Below are positions 18,100-27,724 of a DNA stretch of 64,000 nucleotides, piece after piece (the first letter of the stretch is position 1; every line of letters starts with the position of its first letter). The notes under the pieces are model-generated. The model was not told where the DNA came from and did not search any database. It saw nothing but the letters and a program-made list of their open reading frames with translations. Source of the DNA: Flavobacterium aquariorum (GTDB taxonomy: Bacteria; Bacteroidota; Bacteroidia; Flavobacteriales; Flavobacteriaceae). Both the position numbers and the translations under genes were made by a program. Location: assembly GCF_003254745.1 (NCBI RefSeq), contig NZ_QKXH01000006.1, forward strand, positions 186,001 to 250,000, given 5' to 3'.

Positions 18100-20637
18100 A
18101 TGATACATACTTACAGCATTACCGGTATGACTTGCGATGGTTGTCGCTCTAAAGTCGAAAAAGCATTGAATACTATTGAAGGAGTTGAGGCAAAAGTTGC
18201 ATTAAATCCACCCATCGCAACTATAACTATGGAAAAACATATTCCAACAACACAGTTACAAGAAGCATTGACAGCAGTTGGGAAATACACCATAGAAATG
18301 AATAATGGCAAGATCCTAGTACAGGCACCAGCTAATGAAACTACAGCAAAATCCTGCTGCTCTACGCATTCTCATGAGCATAAAAAAGAAACTGTTATAC
18401 CAAGCAATGCTCAGGGAAAATACTACTGTCCAATGCATTGTGAAGGCGAAAAACTATATGACAAAGCAGGCGACTGTCCTGTATGTGGAATGGATTTAGT
18501 AAAAGCACCCGATTTAACAGTTAATAAAGCCTTATATACTTGTCCGATGCATCCTGAAGTAATTAGTGAAATACCAGGTTCGTGTCCTATTTGCGGAATG
18601 GATTTGGTACCGATGGAACCTAGTGATAGTGAAGACCAAAAAACTTATAAAAATTTAGTCAAGAAAATGAAAGTGGCAGTAATTTTTACCGTTCCTGTTT
18701 TTGCTATCGCAATGATAGAAATGATGCCAAACAACCCATTACTTAAAATAATGGATGCTACAAAATGGAATTGGGTACAATTTATTCTGACACTTCCTGT
18801 TGTTTTTTATGCGTGTTGGATGTTCTTTGTTCGTGCCTTCAAATCTATTATTACTTGGAATTTGAATATGTTTACCCTTATCGGTATAGGAACTGGAGTT
18901 GCTTTTTTATTTAGTTTGGTCGGCATGTTTTTCCCAGACATTTTTCCTAGTGAATTTAAAACAGAACATGGGGCAGTATTACTGTACTTCGAGGCTACAA
19001 CAGTTATTCTGACTTTAGTTTTATTGGGGCAACTACTCGAAGCCAGAGCACACAGCCAAACCAGCGGAGCTATTAAAGCATTACTTAAATTGGCACCAAC
19101 TGAGGCTACTTTAGTAGCAGATGGAGGTGACAAAGTAATTTCTATTCATGATATCAAAAAAGGTGATTTACTGAGAGTAAAACCCGGAGATAAAATTCCA
19201 GTTGACGGAAAAATTACCGATGGAGAAAGTAGTATTGATGAAGCTATGATTACTGGCGAACCAATACCCGTTGACAAAAAGAAAGATGATAATGTTATTG
19301 CCGGAACCATAAACGGTAACAAGTCCTTTGTAATGATTGCCGAAAAAGTAGGTTCAGAAACTTTGCTTTCCCAAATAGTGCAGATGGTAAATGATGCCAG
19401 TCGTTCAAGAGCACCAATTCAAAAATTAGCCGACAGTATCGCTAAATATTTTGTGCCAGTAGTGGTGATTATCTCCGCAATAACATTTTTCGTTTGGGCA
19501 AAATTTGGCCCAGAACCAGCATTGGTTTATGGATTCATTAATGCAATTGCGGTATTAATTATTGCTTGTCCTTGTGCATTAGGATTAGCTACGCCAATGT
19601 CGGTAATGGTTGGTGTTGGTAAAGGTGCGCAATCTGGTGTACTTATAAAAAATGCTGAAGCTTTAGAAAACATGAATAAAGTTAATGTGTTAATTACTGA
19701 CAAAACAGGAACAATAACCGAGGGGAAACCTTCTGTTGAGAAGATATTTTCTTCAAATAATGAAGAAAATAATTTGCTTAAAAACATAGCTTCATTAAAC
19801 CAATACAGCGAACATCCATTAGCACAAGCTGTAGTCAATTATGCTAAATCAAAAACAGTTTCATTAATCGAGGTAAAAGATTTTGAAGCCATTGCAGGCA
19901 AAGGAGTTATTGGAACTGTTGACGCTAAAAAAGTAGTATTAGGAAATAAAAAACTAATGGAACAAGTCAAAGCAATCGTTTCAGATGATTTAGAAAATAA
20001 AATTATTGCTGAACAAAAATTAGGTAAAACGGTTTCATACATAGCTGTTGATGGTATTGCTGTTGGTTTTGTATCAATTTTCGATGCCATTAAAGAATCA
20101 AGTGCAGTAGCCATTAAAGAGTTAATGCGTCAGGGTGTTGAAGTAGTAATGCTTACTGGAGACAATGAAAACACAGCTAAATCGGTTGCTGATGAATTGG
20201 GGTTGACGTCATATAAAGCAGGATGCTTACCCGAAGACAAACTCAAAGAAATTAAAAAATTGCAAGCAGAAGGCAAAATTGTGGCGATGGCAGGCGATGG
20301 TATAAATGATGCTCCAGCATTGGCACAAGCAAATATTGGAATTGCAATGGGAACAGGAACAGACGTAGCTATAGAAAGTGCTAAAATAACTCTAGTAAAA
20401 GGCGATTTGCTAGGTATCGTAAAAGCCAAGAATTTGAGCCACGCTGTAATGCGAAACATCAAACAAAACTTATTTTTTGCTTTCTTCTATAATGTTTTAG
20501 GAGTTCCAATTGCAGCGGGAGTTTTGTATCCATTTTTTGGAGTTTTATTATCGCCAATGATTGCAGCTTTAGCAATGAGTTTTAGCTCGGTTTCTGTAAT
20601 TGTAAATGCTTTGCGATTAAGAAGTTTGAAATTATAA
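18100..20637 (+). CDS. copA: Copper-exporting P1B-type ATPase with HMA and two HMBD domains
   Basis: 845 residues. Order: HMA domain with GMTCDGC (residues 8-14); a His/Cys-rich linker; two HMBD domains near 107-133 (CPMHCEG, DCPVCGMDL) and 145-170 (CPMHPEV, SCPICGMDL); then the ATPase core with TGE near 382, the metal-site CPC in IACPCALGLATP near 487, phosphorylation motif DKTGT near 532, SEHPLAQA near 569 and GDGIND near 732. CPC with HMA points to Cu(I)/Ag(I) export from cytoplasm to periplasm. It follows the AraC regulator, its probable controller. Length is on the long side for the family because of the HMBD pair. Confidence 0.92.
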   Translation: MIHTYSITGMTCDGCRSKVEKALNTIEGVEAKVALNPPIATITMEKHIPTTQLQEALTAVGKYTIEMNNGKILVQAPANETTAKSCCSTHSHEHKKETVIPSNAQGKYYCPMHCEGEKLYDKAGDCPVCGMDLVKAPDLTVNKALYTCPMHPEVISEIPGSCPICGMDLVPMEPSDSEDQKTYKNLVKKMKVAVIFTVPVFAIAMIEMMPNNPLLKIMDATKWNWVQFILTLPVVFYACWMFFVRAFKSIITWNLNMFTLIGIGTGVAFLFSLVGMFFPDIFPSEFKTEHGAVLLYFEATTVILTLVLLGQLLEARAHSQTSGAIKALLKLAPTEATLVADGGDKVISIHDIKKGDLLRVKPGDKIPVDGKITDGESSIDEAMITGEPIPVDKKKDDNVIAGTINGNKSFVMIAEKVGSETLLSQIVQMVNDASRSRAPIQKLADSIAKYFVPVVVIISAITFFVWAKFGPEPALVYGFINAIAVLIIACPCALGLATPMSVMVGVGKGAQSGVLIKNAEALENMNKVNVLITDKTGTITEGKPSVEKIFSSNNEENNLLKNIASLNQYSEHPLAQAVVNYAKSKTVSLIEVKDFEAIAGKGVIGTVDAKKVVLGNKKLMEQVKAIVSDDLENKIIAEQKLGKTVSYIAVDGIAVGFVSIFDAIKESSAVAIKELMRQGVEVVMLTGDNENTAKSVADELGLTSYKAGCLPEDKLKEIKKLQAEGKIVAMAGDGINDAPALAQANIGIAMGTGTDVAIESAKITLVKGDLLGIVKAKNLSHAVMRNIKQNLFFAFFYNVLGVPIAAGVLYPFFGVLLSPMIAALAMSFSSVSVIVNALRLRSLKL

Positions 20638-20671
20638 AAAGCATTAGAAATAATTTATAGCTGTATAAAAA

Positions 20672-21916
20672 ATGAACAACCTTACTCAAATAATCCAACA
20701 ATACAAAGTTGATACCGAAAGTGTTTACAACACTTGGTTTGTAGATAACGACCAACGATTAAAAGCATTTAGGACTATTCGGCGAGGTGTTTTACAAGTT
20801 ATTGAGGATATTAAAAACAAATCGTTTCCAAATGATTTTAAAGGCAGTAGTTTAGAATTTGTATTAAGTTGTATAGCAGAACAAAAACAAGTCTTTGTTG
20901 GCGTAGCACATCCTTTTTATTGGAAACCAAAATTAAGAATTCCAGATATTTACGAAAACCAAAACAATAAAATTGCTTTTGGTCAATTTCTCGAAAACTG
21001 CATTAATGCCAAAACGGAAGAACAAGTAGTAAAAGAAATTGTAAAATTGGATGAATTAAAAATAAAAGGTCTTGGCCCGGCTGTTGCAAGTATTTTATAT
21101 TTTTTGCATCCAACTTGGTTTCCTCCATTCAATACGGCCATTCTTAATGGATTTAATTTTATATACAAAGACAAAAAGAAATTAGGCAGTTGGACAGAAT
21201 ATTTAAAAATAAGAGAAACTTTAATCGAAACTAACAGTAAACATAAATCTGAATTATCAAATGATTTAGGAGCCATTGCGGGATTATGTTTTGAAATTGG
21301 AACACAAAAAATGCTTATTGGGAACGATGAATATTTAAGCGAAGAAGAACGCAATAAATTTGAAAAGAACATCTTAAAACGCCAAAAAGAAATCCAAGAA
21401 GAAAAGTTAGCAGAAAATCTTCATAACGAAATGCAATATCATTTATTAAAAATTGGAGTTTCATTGGGTTTTGATGTAACACCAGCGAGTAATGATAAGA
21501 GCAAATCGTTTGGTGGACAAAGTTTTTCATTTATATCAATAAATAAATTTCCAGAACTTCACACAGATAAAGACACACAAAATACCATAAAACTAATCGA
21601 TGTTTTATGGTTTCAAAAAGGAAGTAACAAAATTATTGGAGCATTTGAAGTCGAAAAAAGCACTAGTATCTATTCGGGAATATTACGTTTATCCGATTTG
21701 TATTTTAGTATTTCTAATGGAGAAGAAGTCTTTTATATTATTATTCCAGACAGTCGGGAGAAAGATGTTATTCAACAACTCAACCGACCAGTTATAAAAA
21801 ACTCAAAAATGAACATCAAATACATACTGTTTTCAGAATTAAGGGCGAATTGTGATGCGATTTGCAAGTTTGGAACTGACCATTCTATTATGGAAAAAAT
21901 CGCAAAATCAATTTAA
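20672..21916 (+). CDS. Nuclease-like protein (HhH-like plus PD-(D/E)xK-like), function unknown
   Basis: 414 residues, soluble, no signal peptide. Residues about 125-160 include IKGLGPAVASILYFLHP, which looks like a helix-hairpin-helix DNA-binding element. Near 220-245 is a charged helix. The C-terminal part has an LIDVLWF strand (Asp near 309) followed about 17 residues later by AFEVEKSTS, reproducing the D...ExK spacing of restriction-type nucleases. I do not recognise the family. It lies between copA (34 bases) and a methyltransferase gene (9 bases), so it is in the copper cargo but has no evident metal role. It could be a DNA repair or defence nuclease carried as a passenger. Confidence 0.55.
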   Translation: MNNLTQIIQQYKVDTESVYNTWFVDNDQRLKAFRTIRRGVLQVIEDIKNKSFPNDFKGSSLEFVLSCIAEQKQVFVGVAHPFYWKPKLRIPDIYENQNNKIAFGQFLENCINAKTEEQVVKEIVKLDELKIKGLGPAVASILYFLHPTWFPPFNTAILNGFNFIYKDKKKLGSWTEYLKIRETLIETNSKHKSELSNDLGAIAGLCFEIGTQKMLIGNDEYLSEEERNKFEKNILKRQKEIQEEKLAENLHNEMQYHLLKIGVSLGFDVTPASNDKSKSFGGQSFSFISINKFPELHTDKDTQNTIKLIDVLWFQKGSNKIIGAFEVEKSTSIYSGILRLSDLYFSISNGEEVFYIIIPDSREKDVIQQLNRPVIKNSKMNIKYILFSELRANCDAICKFGTDHSIMEKIAKSI

Positions 21917-21925
21917 AAAATAACT

Positions 21926-22531
21926 ATGAAAAATAAAACACATTGGGAAAACGTGTACGATACGAAACTGCCTAACGAAGTAAGTTGGACTCAAGAAAAA
22001 CCTGAAACTTCTTTGCAATTAATTGCAAATTGCAAATTACCCAAAACAGCCAAAATTATAGATATCGGAGGAGGAGACAGTAACTTGGTAGATTATCTTT
22101 TAGAACAAGGTTTTGAGAATATTACAGTTTTGGATATTTCTGAAAAAGCTATTGAAAAAGCCAAATTCCGATTAGGTAAATTATCCGAAAAAGTGAAATG
22201 GATTGTTTCCGATATTACAGAATTTCAACCCGAAGAAACGTATGATATTTGGCACGACAGAGCAACCTTTCATTTTCTCACTGAAAAGGAACAAATTGAA
22301 AAGTATAAAACACTTGTTCAAAACTATGCAAGTAATTATTTAATAATGGCTACTTTCTCTAATAATGGACCATTAAAATGCAGTGGATTAGAAATTAAAC
22401 AATATACCATTCGAGATTTAGTTGGTTTATTTTCGGATAAATTTAAAATTATTGACAGCTTTTATCAAGACCATCAAACACCATTCAATACAGTGCAAAA
22501 TTTTGTGTTTTGTATTTTTAAAAGAATTTAA
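21926..22531 (+). CDS. Class I SAM-dependent methyltransferase
   Basis: 201 residues. Motif I is IIDIGGGDSNLVDYLL, followed by ITVLDISEKAIEKAK (acidic residue for SAM ribose) and WIVSDITEF and YDIWHDRATFHFL. The N-terminus HWENVYDTK and EVSWTQEKP is typical of small-molecule methyltransferases related to thiopurine and tellurite-type enzymes. It lacks the NPPY motif of N6-adenine or the Cys motif of C5-cytosine DNA methylases, so it should not be the partner of the nuclease-like gene in a restriction system. Proteins of this kind commonly sit in metal resistance islands; the substrate is unknown. It lies 11 bases before the multicopper oxidase. Confidence 0.75.
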   Translation: MKNKTHWENVYDTKLPNEVSWTQEKPETSLQLIANCKLPKTAKIIDIGGGDSNLVDYLLEQGFENITVLDISEKAIEKAKFRLGKLSEKVKWIVSDITEFQPEETYDIWHDRATFHFLTEKEQIEKYKTLVQNYASNYLIMATFSNNGPLKCSGLEIKQYTIRDLVGLFSDKFKIIDSFYQDHQTPFNTVQNFVFCIFKRI

Positions 22532-22542
22532 AAAATCAAATA

Positions 22543-24786
22543 ATGAAATTAAAATTATCAATTATACTATTATTTCTTGTGTTGAGTGCATCAGCCCAAA
22601 AAATCGTTCGCTACGATTTATATGTTCGAGATACAATTGTAAACTTTACAGGCAAACCAAAAAGAGCCATTGCCGTAAACGGACAAATACCAATGCCTAC
22701 TTTAACATTTACTGAAGGCGACATTGCAGAAATTTATGTGCATAATGAGTTAAATGAAGATACTTCTTTACATTGGCACGGCTTATTTTTACCCAACAAA
22801 GAAGATGGTGTACCGAATTTGACACAAATGCCAATAAAACCTCATACTACACATTTGTATAAATTTCCAATAATACAACACGGCACACATTGGTATCACA
22901 GTCACACAGGATTACAAGAACAAATCGGAATGTATGGAAATTTTGTAATGCTCAAAATAACGACTGACCCAACTTTTAGAAATGGAATTGATGATTTACC
23001 AACCGTTCCAATTGTTTTGAGCGAATGGACGGATATTAAACCGGAAAACGTACACCGGATGTTGCATAACGCAAACGATTATCCAGCAATAAAAAAAGGA
23101 ACAACCCAAAGTTACACAGAAGCTATAAAGCAAGGGTATTTTGGTGTAAAAGTAAAAAACGAGTGGAAGCGGATGAATGCAATGGATGTAAGCGATGTAT
23201 TTTATGATAAAATCCTCATGAATGGTAAGCAAAGTACGGACGTTAAAAGTATTGATGGCAAACCTTTAAAAGGAGGTGATAAAGTTCGTTTGAGAATTTC
23301 CAACGGTGGGGCATCTTCCTATTTTTGGCTTACCTATGCAGGAGGTAAAATTACCGTTGTTGCAAACGATGGTAACGATGTCGAACCAGTAGAAGTCGAT
23401 AGATTAATTGTTGGAGTTTCTGAAACTTACGATGTAGTTGTGACTATTCCTGCGGATAAAACGGCTTACGAATTTTTGGCTACCACCGAAGATAGATTAT
23501 ATTCAGCCTCTTATTTTATTGGCGATGGTATCAAACAACTTATAGAGCCTCTTCCTAAGCTTAAATATTTTGAAGGGATGAAAATGATGAACGGAATGAT
23601 GAAAATGAACGGCGACCTTGACGATATGGGAATGCAAATGAGTCTCAATCAAATGGATATGAACGTGGTGATGTACCCGGAAATTACAGGTGAACAAAAA
23701 AAGAAAGCCGATAAAAAAATGGTGGATATGAAAATGACCGAAGCCGATTATAACAGTAATGCTCTTTCGGATATTACAACCTTAAATTATGCAATGCTGA
23801 AATCGCCAACTAAAACTACACTCCCAAAAGATGCTCCAGTAAAAGAGTTAAAATTTGAACTCACAGGAAATATGAACCGCTATGTTTGGAGTTTAGATAA
23901 CAAAGTTGTCTCAGAAGCTGATAAAATTTTAATTAAAGAAGGTGAAAATGTCCGCATTACAATTTATAATAATTCGATGATGCGACACCCAATGCACTTA
24001 CACGGGCACGATTTCAGATTATTGAATGGTCAAGGCGATTATGCACCATTAAAAAACATTGTGGACATTATGCCAATGGAAACCGATACCTTGGAATTTA
24101 ATGCAAATGTAAAAGGTGATTGGTTTTTTCATTGTCATATCTTGTACCATATGATGAGCGGAATGGGCAGAGTTTTCAGTTATGAAAACCAAGCACCAAA
24201 TCCCGAAATCCCAAACCCAAAACTTGCACAACGTAAATTGTTTGCAGACGACAGGAAATTTCATTTTATGGCAGAAAATGATTTTGCAACAAATGGTAAC
24301 GATGGAGAAGCAATGTACCAAAGTACTCGTTGGAGCATTGGAACAGAATGGAGATTAGGATATAATGATATGCACGGTTACGAAACCGAAACCCATATTG
24401 GAAGATACATTGGCAAAATGCAATGGTTGATGCCGTTTGTTGGTTTTGATTGGCGTTACAGAGTAATGCCTGATGGTGAAGTTGAAAAAAATATGTTCGG
24501 ACAAACAAATACAAAGGATAATCGGCATTTTTTAAGTGTTGGTGTAAATTATACTTTACCATTGTTAATTGTAGCACAAGCAGAAATATTTACGGGAGGT
24601 TATTTTAGAATACAATTTGAACGAAAAGATATTCCTATTTCAAAACGATTAAGAATGAATTTAATGTGGAATACGGATTATGAATATATGGCAGGTTTAC
24701 GATATATTCTAGGAAAAAATATGGGACTGACAACACACTATGATAGCGACATGGGTTGGGGTATTGGAGTAAGTTTGAATTATTAA
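22543..24786 (+). CDS. Multicopper oxidase with C-terminal barrel-like (CopB-like) extension
   Basis: 747 residues with a signal peptide (cleaved near SASAQ). Copper ligands are all present: LHWHGLF near 76, HWYHSHTG near 118, HPMHLHGHDF near 482, and HCHILYHMMSGMG near 528. A Met-rich block (about 345-380, MKMMNGMMKMNGD and MGMQMSLNQMDMN) fits Cu(I) capture, as in CopA/PcoA oxidases. Residues about 570-747 add a domain not present in a plain oxidase, made of alternating aromatic strands and ending in GVSLNY like an outer-membrane barrel; it resembles PcoB/CopB. It should oxidise Cu(I) to Cu(II) in the periplasm. It is the last gene of the copper cargo. Confidence 0.88.
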   Translation: MKLKLSIILLFLVLSASAQKIVRYDLYVRDTIVNFTGKPKRAIAVNGQIPMPTLTFTEGDIAEIYVHNELNEDTSLHWHGLFLPNKEDGVPNLTQMPIKPHTTHLYKFPIIQHGTHWYHSHTGLQEQIGMYGNFVMLKITTDPTFRNGIDDLPTVPIVLSEWTDIKPENVHRMLHNANDYPAIKKGTTQSYTEAIKQGYFGVKVKNEWKRMNAMDVSDVFYDKILMNGKQSTDVKSIDGKPLKGGDKVRLRISNGGASSYFWLTYAGGKITVVANDGNDVEPVEVDRLIVGVSETYDVVVTIPADKTAYEFLATTEDRLYSASYFIGDGIKQLIEPLPKLKYFEGMKMMNGMMKMNGDLDDMGMQMSLNQMDMNVVMYPEITGEQKKKADKKMVDMKMTEADYNSNALSDITTLNYAMLKSPTKTTLPKDAPVKELKFELTGNMNRYVWSLDNKVVSEADKILIKEGENVRITIYNNSMMRHPMHLHGHDFRLLNGQGDYAPLKNIVDIMPMETDTLEFNANVKGDWFFHCHILYHMMSGMGRVFSYENQAPNPEIPNPKLAQRKLFADDRKFHFMAENDFATNGNDGEAMYQSTRWSIGTEWRLGYNDMHGYETETHIGRYIGKMQWLMPFVGFDWRYRVMPDGEVEKNMFGQTNTKDNRHFLSVGVNYTLPLLIVAQAEIFTGGYFRIQFERKDIPISKRLRMNLMWNTDYEYMAGLRYILGKNMGLTTHYDSDMGWGIGVSLNY

Positions 24787-24931
24787 TTCAATTAAGCATA
24801 TAGAGCTTCTTAGTTTCTAGGATAATCAAATTGAAACTAGGATAACACGCCCAAATGGCGTCAAAATCTCGAAAATCTTATAATTTTCAGTTTTTTGTTT
24901 TGCGAATTGCTTGAATGGATATCTTTTTTTA

Positions 24932-26932
24932 TTATCTCTTTTTAATCAGGTATTCTAAATCAGGATCATTTTTAATACGCTCCAATTCAGTTTCAATAAT
25001 CTGAACAATATCCTGTTTTATCTGGCGGTAATTGGCCTCTATTTCCTGTTTCATATTGTCTTCTCCATTCTTCGTTACAAATGATAAAATCTCTGGTATC
25101 TTTTGATATGCTTTGGTTTCAGCAGCTACTTTTTCATTGTCGACAAGAATTTCAGCATGGAATATTTTCTGCTCGATACGTTCGTCAAAATTATCCGAAA
25201 CTGCTCCCACAAAGATACCTTGTGTCAATGTAGATATTTTAGATGCAGGAATGAGGCTGTCCAATTGAGTAGAAATTGATGTCGAGGTATCATTACGGTT
25301 GATTGATAAACTTTGTCTTTTCTGCAATACTTTTCCAAAACGCTCCGAAAGGTTTTTGGCAGTTTCACCAACTACTTGACCACTGAAAATATTACCTACA
25401 GTATTCTGAATTACCTTGCTTTCTTTGTCGCCATAATCACGGGTTAATTGCGAAAAATCCTGAAAGCCGAGACATACTGCAACCTTATTGCTTCTTGCTG
25501 TTGCAATCAGATTATCCAGTCCTCTAAAGTAGATTGTGGGCAGCTCATCTATAATAACCGAACTCTTTAATTGTCCTTTTTTATTAATGAGTTTTACAAT
25601 ACGTGAATTGTACAATCCCAGCGCAGCAGAGTAAATATTTTGTCGATCTGGATTGTTTCCTACGCATAAAATTTTAGGTTCTTTAGGGTTGTTTATGTCT
25701 AGTGAAAAATCATCTCCAGTCATAACCCAATACAATTGTGGACTAATCATTCTTGATAAAGGGATTTTTGCTGATGCAATCTGTCCCTGCAATTGGTCTT
25801 GTGCTCCGCCTTGCCACGCGTCCATAAAGGGTGATAGATAGTTTTCCAGATCAGAATAGGAAGTTAGAATAGTGAATACGTCCGAATACTTTTTATTTAG
25901 TAATTCAATGGCGTGAGGAAACGTACAGTATTTGCCGTTTTCATAGATTTTCAGATACCAAATGATGGCAGCCAATAAAATAATTGGAGATTCTACAAAG
26001 AAATCTCCCTGTTTCTGTATCCAGCTTCTGTTAAGATTCAGCATAATAGTGTAAGCGGATTCATAAGCATCGGATATGTCTGTCATAAAATCAGGATTTA
26101 TGGGGTTGCAACGGTGGCTTTTTCTTGGGTCGTCAAAGTTGATGATGTAGAATTTCGGTTTTACCTTGTATTTATTTGCATGTTTTAGCAAATGGTTATA
26201 GGCAATTGTAGAAAGGTCGTCGAATTTAAAATCATAGATATAGATTGAAAAACCTTTTTCAATATGCTGTTTGATATAGTTATTTACAACAGCATAGGAT
26301 TTGCCTGAACCGGGTGTACCTAATACAATGGTTGCCCTAAAAGGGTTTACAATATTAATCCATCCATTATGCTGTTTTTTATTGTACCAGAACTTAGTCG
26401 GCAGATTCACGGAATACTCGTTTTCCATTAGTTTGGTTTCCTGCATAAAACTTTCGTTCTCATTATTGAATACATCGTCCATTAGGTTGGTACGGAGCAG
26501 CCGGCTAATCCAAACTCCTGTTACCATCAGCGAGATATAACCCAAACCTGTGGTAAGGATATAAAGAAATGTAGCGATGTTTAATGGCAGTTTTAATAAA
26601 GGTGTGTTCAGAAAAAACAGCACAAACCCAATTCCCAACGTCACATATATTTTAGACCATGTTATTTTTTCATTCTTGACACCTTTTGTTCCCAAACAAC
26701 TCAAAGCCAGCAAGAGCAAAGCAAATATTTTGGTATAAAGCGTATGGGAAAACAGGCTCACCGTTCGATCAAAGTTTCTCAATATTTTATTGACTACCTC
26801 CAGTGTCCAGCTTCTTTCTAAAAAGAACCCATAACAGAACCAGTAAAAGTGCATCAGCACAATCAGTATACTTACCGCTCTCATAAATGCCATAATCTTG
26901 GCTAAACCTCTTAAATCGTCTTCTCCCTGCAT
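24932..26932 (-). CDS. mobC: Type IV coupling protein (VirD4/TraG-like)
   Basis: 666 residues. Three or four transmembrane helices fill the first 170 residues, followed by the cytoplasmic ATPase with Walker A VLGTPGSGKSYAVVN (about residue 205), a Walker B-like VIIDELPTIYFRG (about 465) and DFSQLTRDYG. This is the coupling protein that hands the relaxase-DNA complex to the conjugation channel; in Bacteroidota elements it is called MobC or TraG. It lies on the minus strand, like mobB and mobA, but a plus-strand gene separates them. The family is clear; the name follows the usual mobABC scheme. Confidence 0.88.
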   Translation of the reverse strand: MQGEDDLRGLAKIMAFMRAVSILIVLMHFYWFCYGFFLERSWTLEVVNKILRNFDRTVSLFSHTLYTKIFALLLLALSCLGTKGVKNEKITWSKIYVTLGIGFVLFFLNTPLLKLPLNIATFLYILTTGLGYISLMVTGVWISRLLRTNLMDDVFNNENESFMQETKLMENEYSVNLPTKFWYNKKQHNGWINIVNPFRATIVLGTPGSGKSYAVVNNYIKQHIEKGFSIYIYDFKFDDLSTIAYNHLLKHANKYKVKPKFYIINFDDPRKSHRCNPINPDFMTDISDAYESAYTIMLNLNRSWIQKQGDFFVESPIILLAAIIWYLKIYENGKYCTFPHAIELLNKKYSDVFTILTSYSDLENYLSPFMDAWQGGAQDQLQGQIASAKIPLSRMISPQLYWVMTGDDFSLDINNPKEPKILCVGNNPDRQNIYSAALGLYNSRIVKLINKKGQLKSSVIIDELPTIYFRGLDNLIATARSNKVAVCLGFQDFSQLTRDYGDKESKVIQNTVGNIFSGQVVGETAKNLSERFGKVLQKRQSLSINRNDTSTSISTQLDSLIPASKISTLTQGIFVGAVSDNFDERIEQKIFHAEILVDNEKVAAETKAYQKIPEILSFVTKNGEDNMKQEIEANYRQIKQDIVQIIETELERIKNDPDLEYLIKKR

Positions 26933-27014
26933 TTTTCAAATATTAAATGTTCGGTCGTTAATTTAAAGGATGTGCAGAGTGGCTATAAAAAAGTGGCAGA
27001 CATTAGCGGTGCGT

Positions 27015-27027
27015 GACAGTGTTTGGC
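27015..27027. repeat. GACAGTGTTTGGC motif upstream of mobC
   Basis: A 13-base motif between mobC and the 27140 gene. A near-copy in the opposite orientation (one mismatch) stands at 29746-29758 upstream of mobA, next to a partial copy at 29731-29740. The two sites bracket the mob genes. They may bind a mobilisation protein or regulator; function unknown. Confidence 0.35.
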
Positions 27028-27139
27028 GTTAATTGGTTCCAATCAAGTTCAGATTTTATAACGATTTTTTTATTAAATTTAAACTCTTGATTTTTTTGAC
27101 TTACTCATCAATTTGATAATCAATATTAAAGGAAATAAT

Positions 27140-27697
27140 ATGAATTGGAATAATCCTGACGCTGATCCTGGAGAAAGTGAAGAGGACTATGAAGCCCGGA
27201 AAAGAGAAGAAAGTGAGGCTGCTACAGGGCTAATGTTTATGGTCGTTGAGGGTTTTATTTTTGTCTTAAAAATAACTGCTATTTTCGGTATGTTTTTTTA
27301 TGTCGGATTTTTACTGTCTCAAAAGTTCTGGGGAGAGGAAACCGACAAATTTAAAATTTGGAGTTTCTCCTTATTATTTACCTACCTTATTTTCTGCATT
27401 ATTTATTTCTTTAAAGGAACTATCATTGGCTTGCAGGCAAAGAAGAGGAAATTATGGATATTACCGTGGGTAATCTGTGTGTTAATATGCTGTATTATTC
27501 CCGCATTTATAGTAAAATCATTCGTTGCTGGTATGTTCAATCTAACAGAACGACAAGGTTTATTGTGTATTGGATTGAGTTGGGGAGCATTTATACTTTT
27601 TTCATTATATGTTTATGGTATTTATCAGTTCAAGACGCCAACTGTTCCGAAGATTTTGTACTGGAGCTATGCTTTGGGATTGAAAGTGTCTTTATAA
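27140..27697 (+). CDS. Membrane protein of unknown function in the mob region
   Basis: 185 residues from the ATG at 27140, preceded by AAAGGAAATAAT, a purine-rich stretch suitable for initiation. An upstream TTG at 27113 in the same frame is less convincing. The N-terminus is acidic and soluble (NPDADPGESEEDYEARK), then about five hydrophobic helices follow. No family recognised. It is the only plus-strand gene between mobC and mobB, in a spot where such elements often carry small unannotated membrane proteins. It may be a cargo gene or an entry-exclusion type protein; there is no direct evidence for either. Confidence 0.6.
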   Translation: MNWNNPDADPGESEEDYEARKREESEAATGLMFMVVEGFIFVLKITAIFGMFFYVGFLLSQKFWGEETDKFKIWSFSLLFTYLIFCIIYFFKGTIIGLQAKKRKLWILPWVICVLICCIIPAFIVKSFVAGMFNLTERQGLLCIGLSWGAFILFSLYVYGIYQFKTPTVPKILYWSYALGLKVSL

Positions 27698-27724
27698 TCA
27701 TGAGTTCAAAATAAACAACAAAAC

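Noticed and set aside
20672..22531. Restriction-modification system
   Set aside because: The methyltransferase has no DNA-methylase catalytic motif; it looks like a small-molecule enzyme.
27113..27139. TTG start extending the 27140 gene by nine codons
   Set aside because: An ATG with purine-rich ribosome-binding-like sequence stands at 27140; the upstream codons add nothing recognisable.
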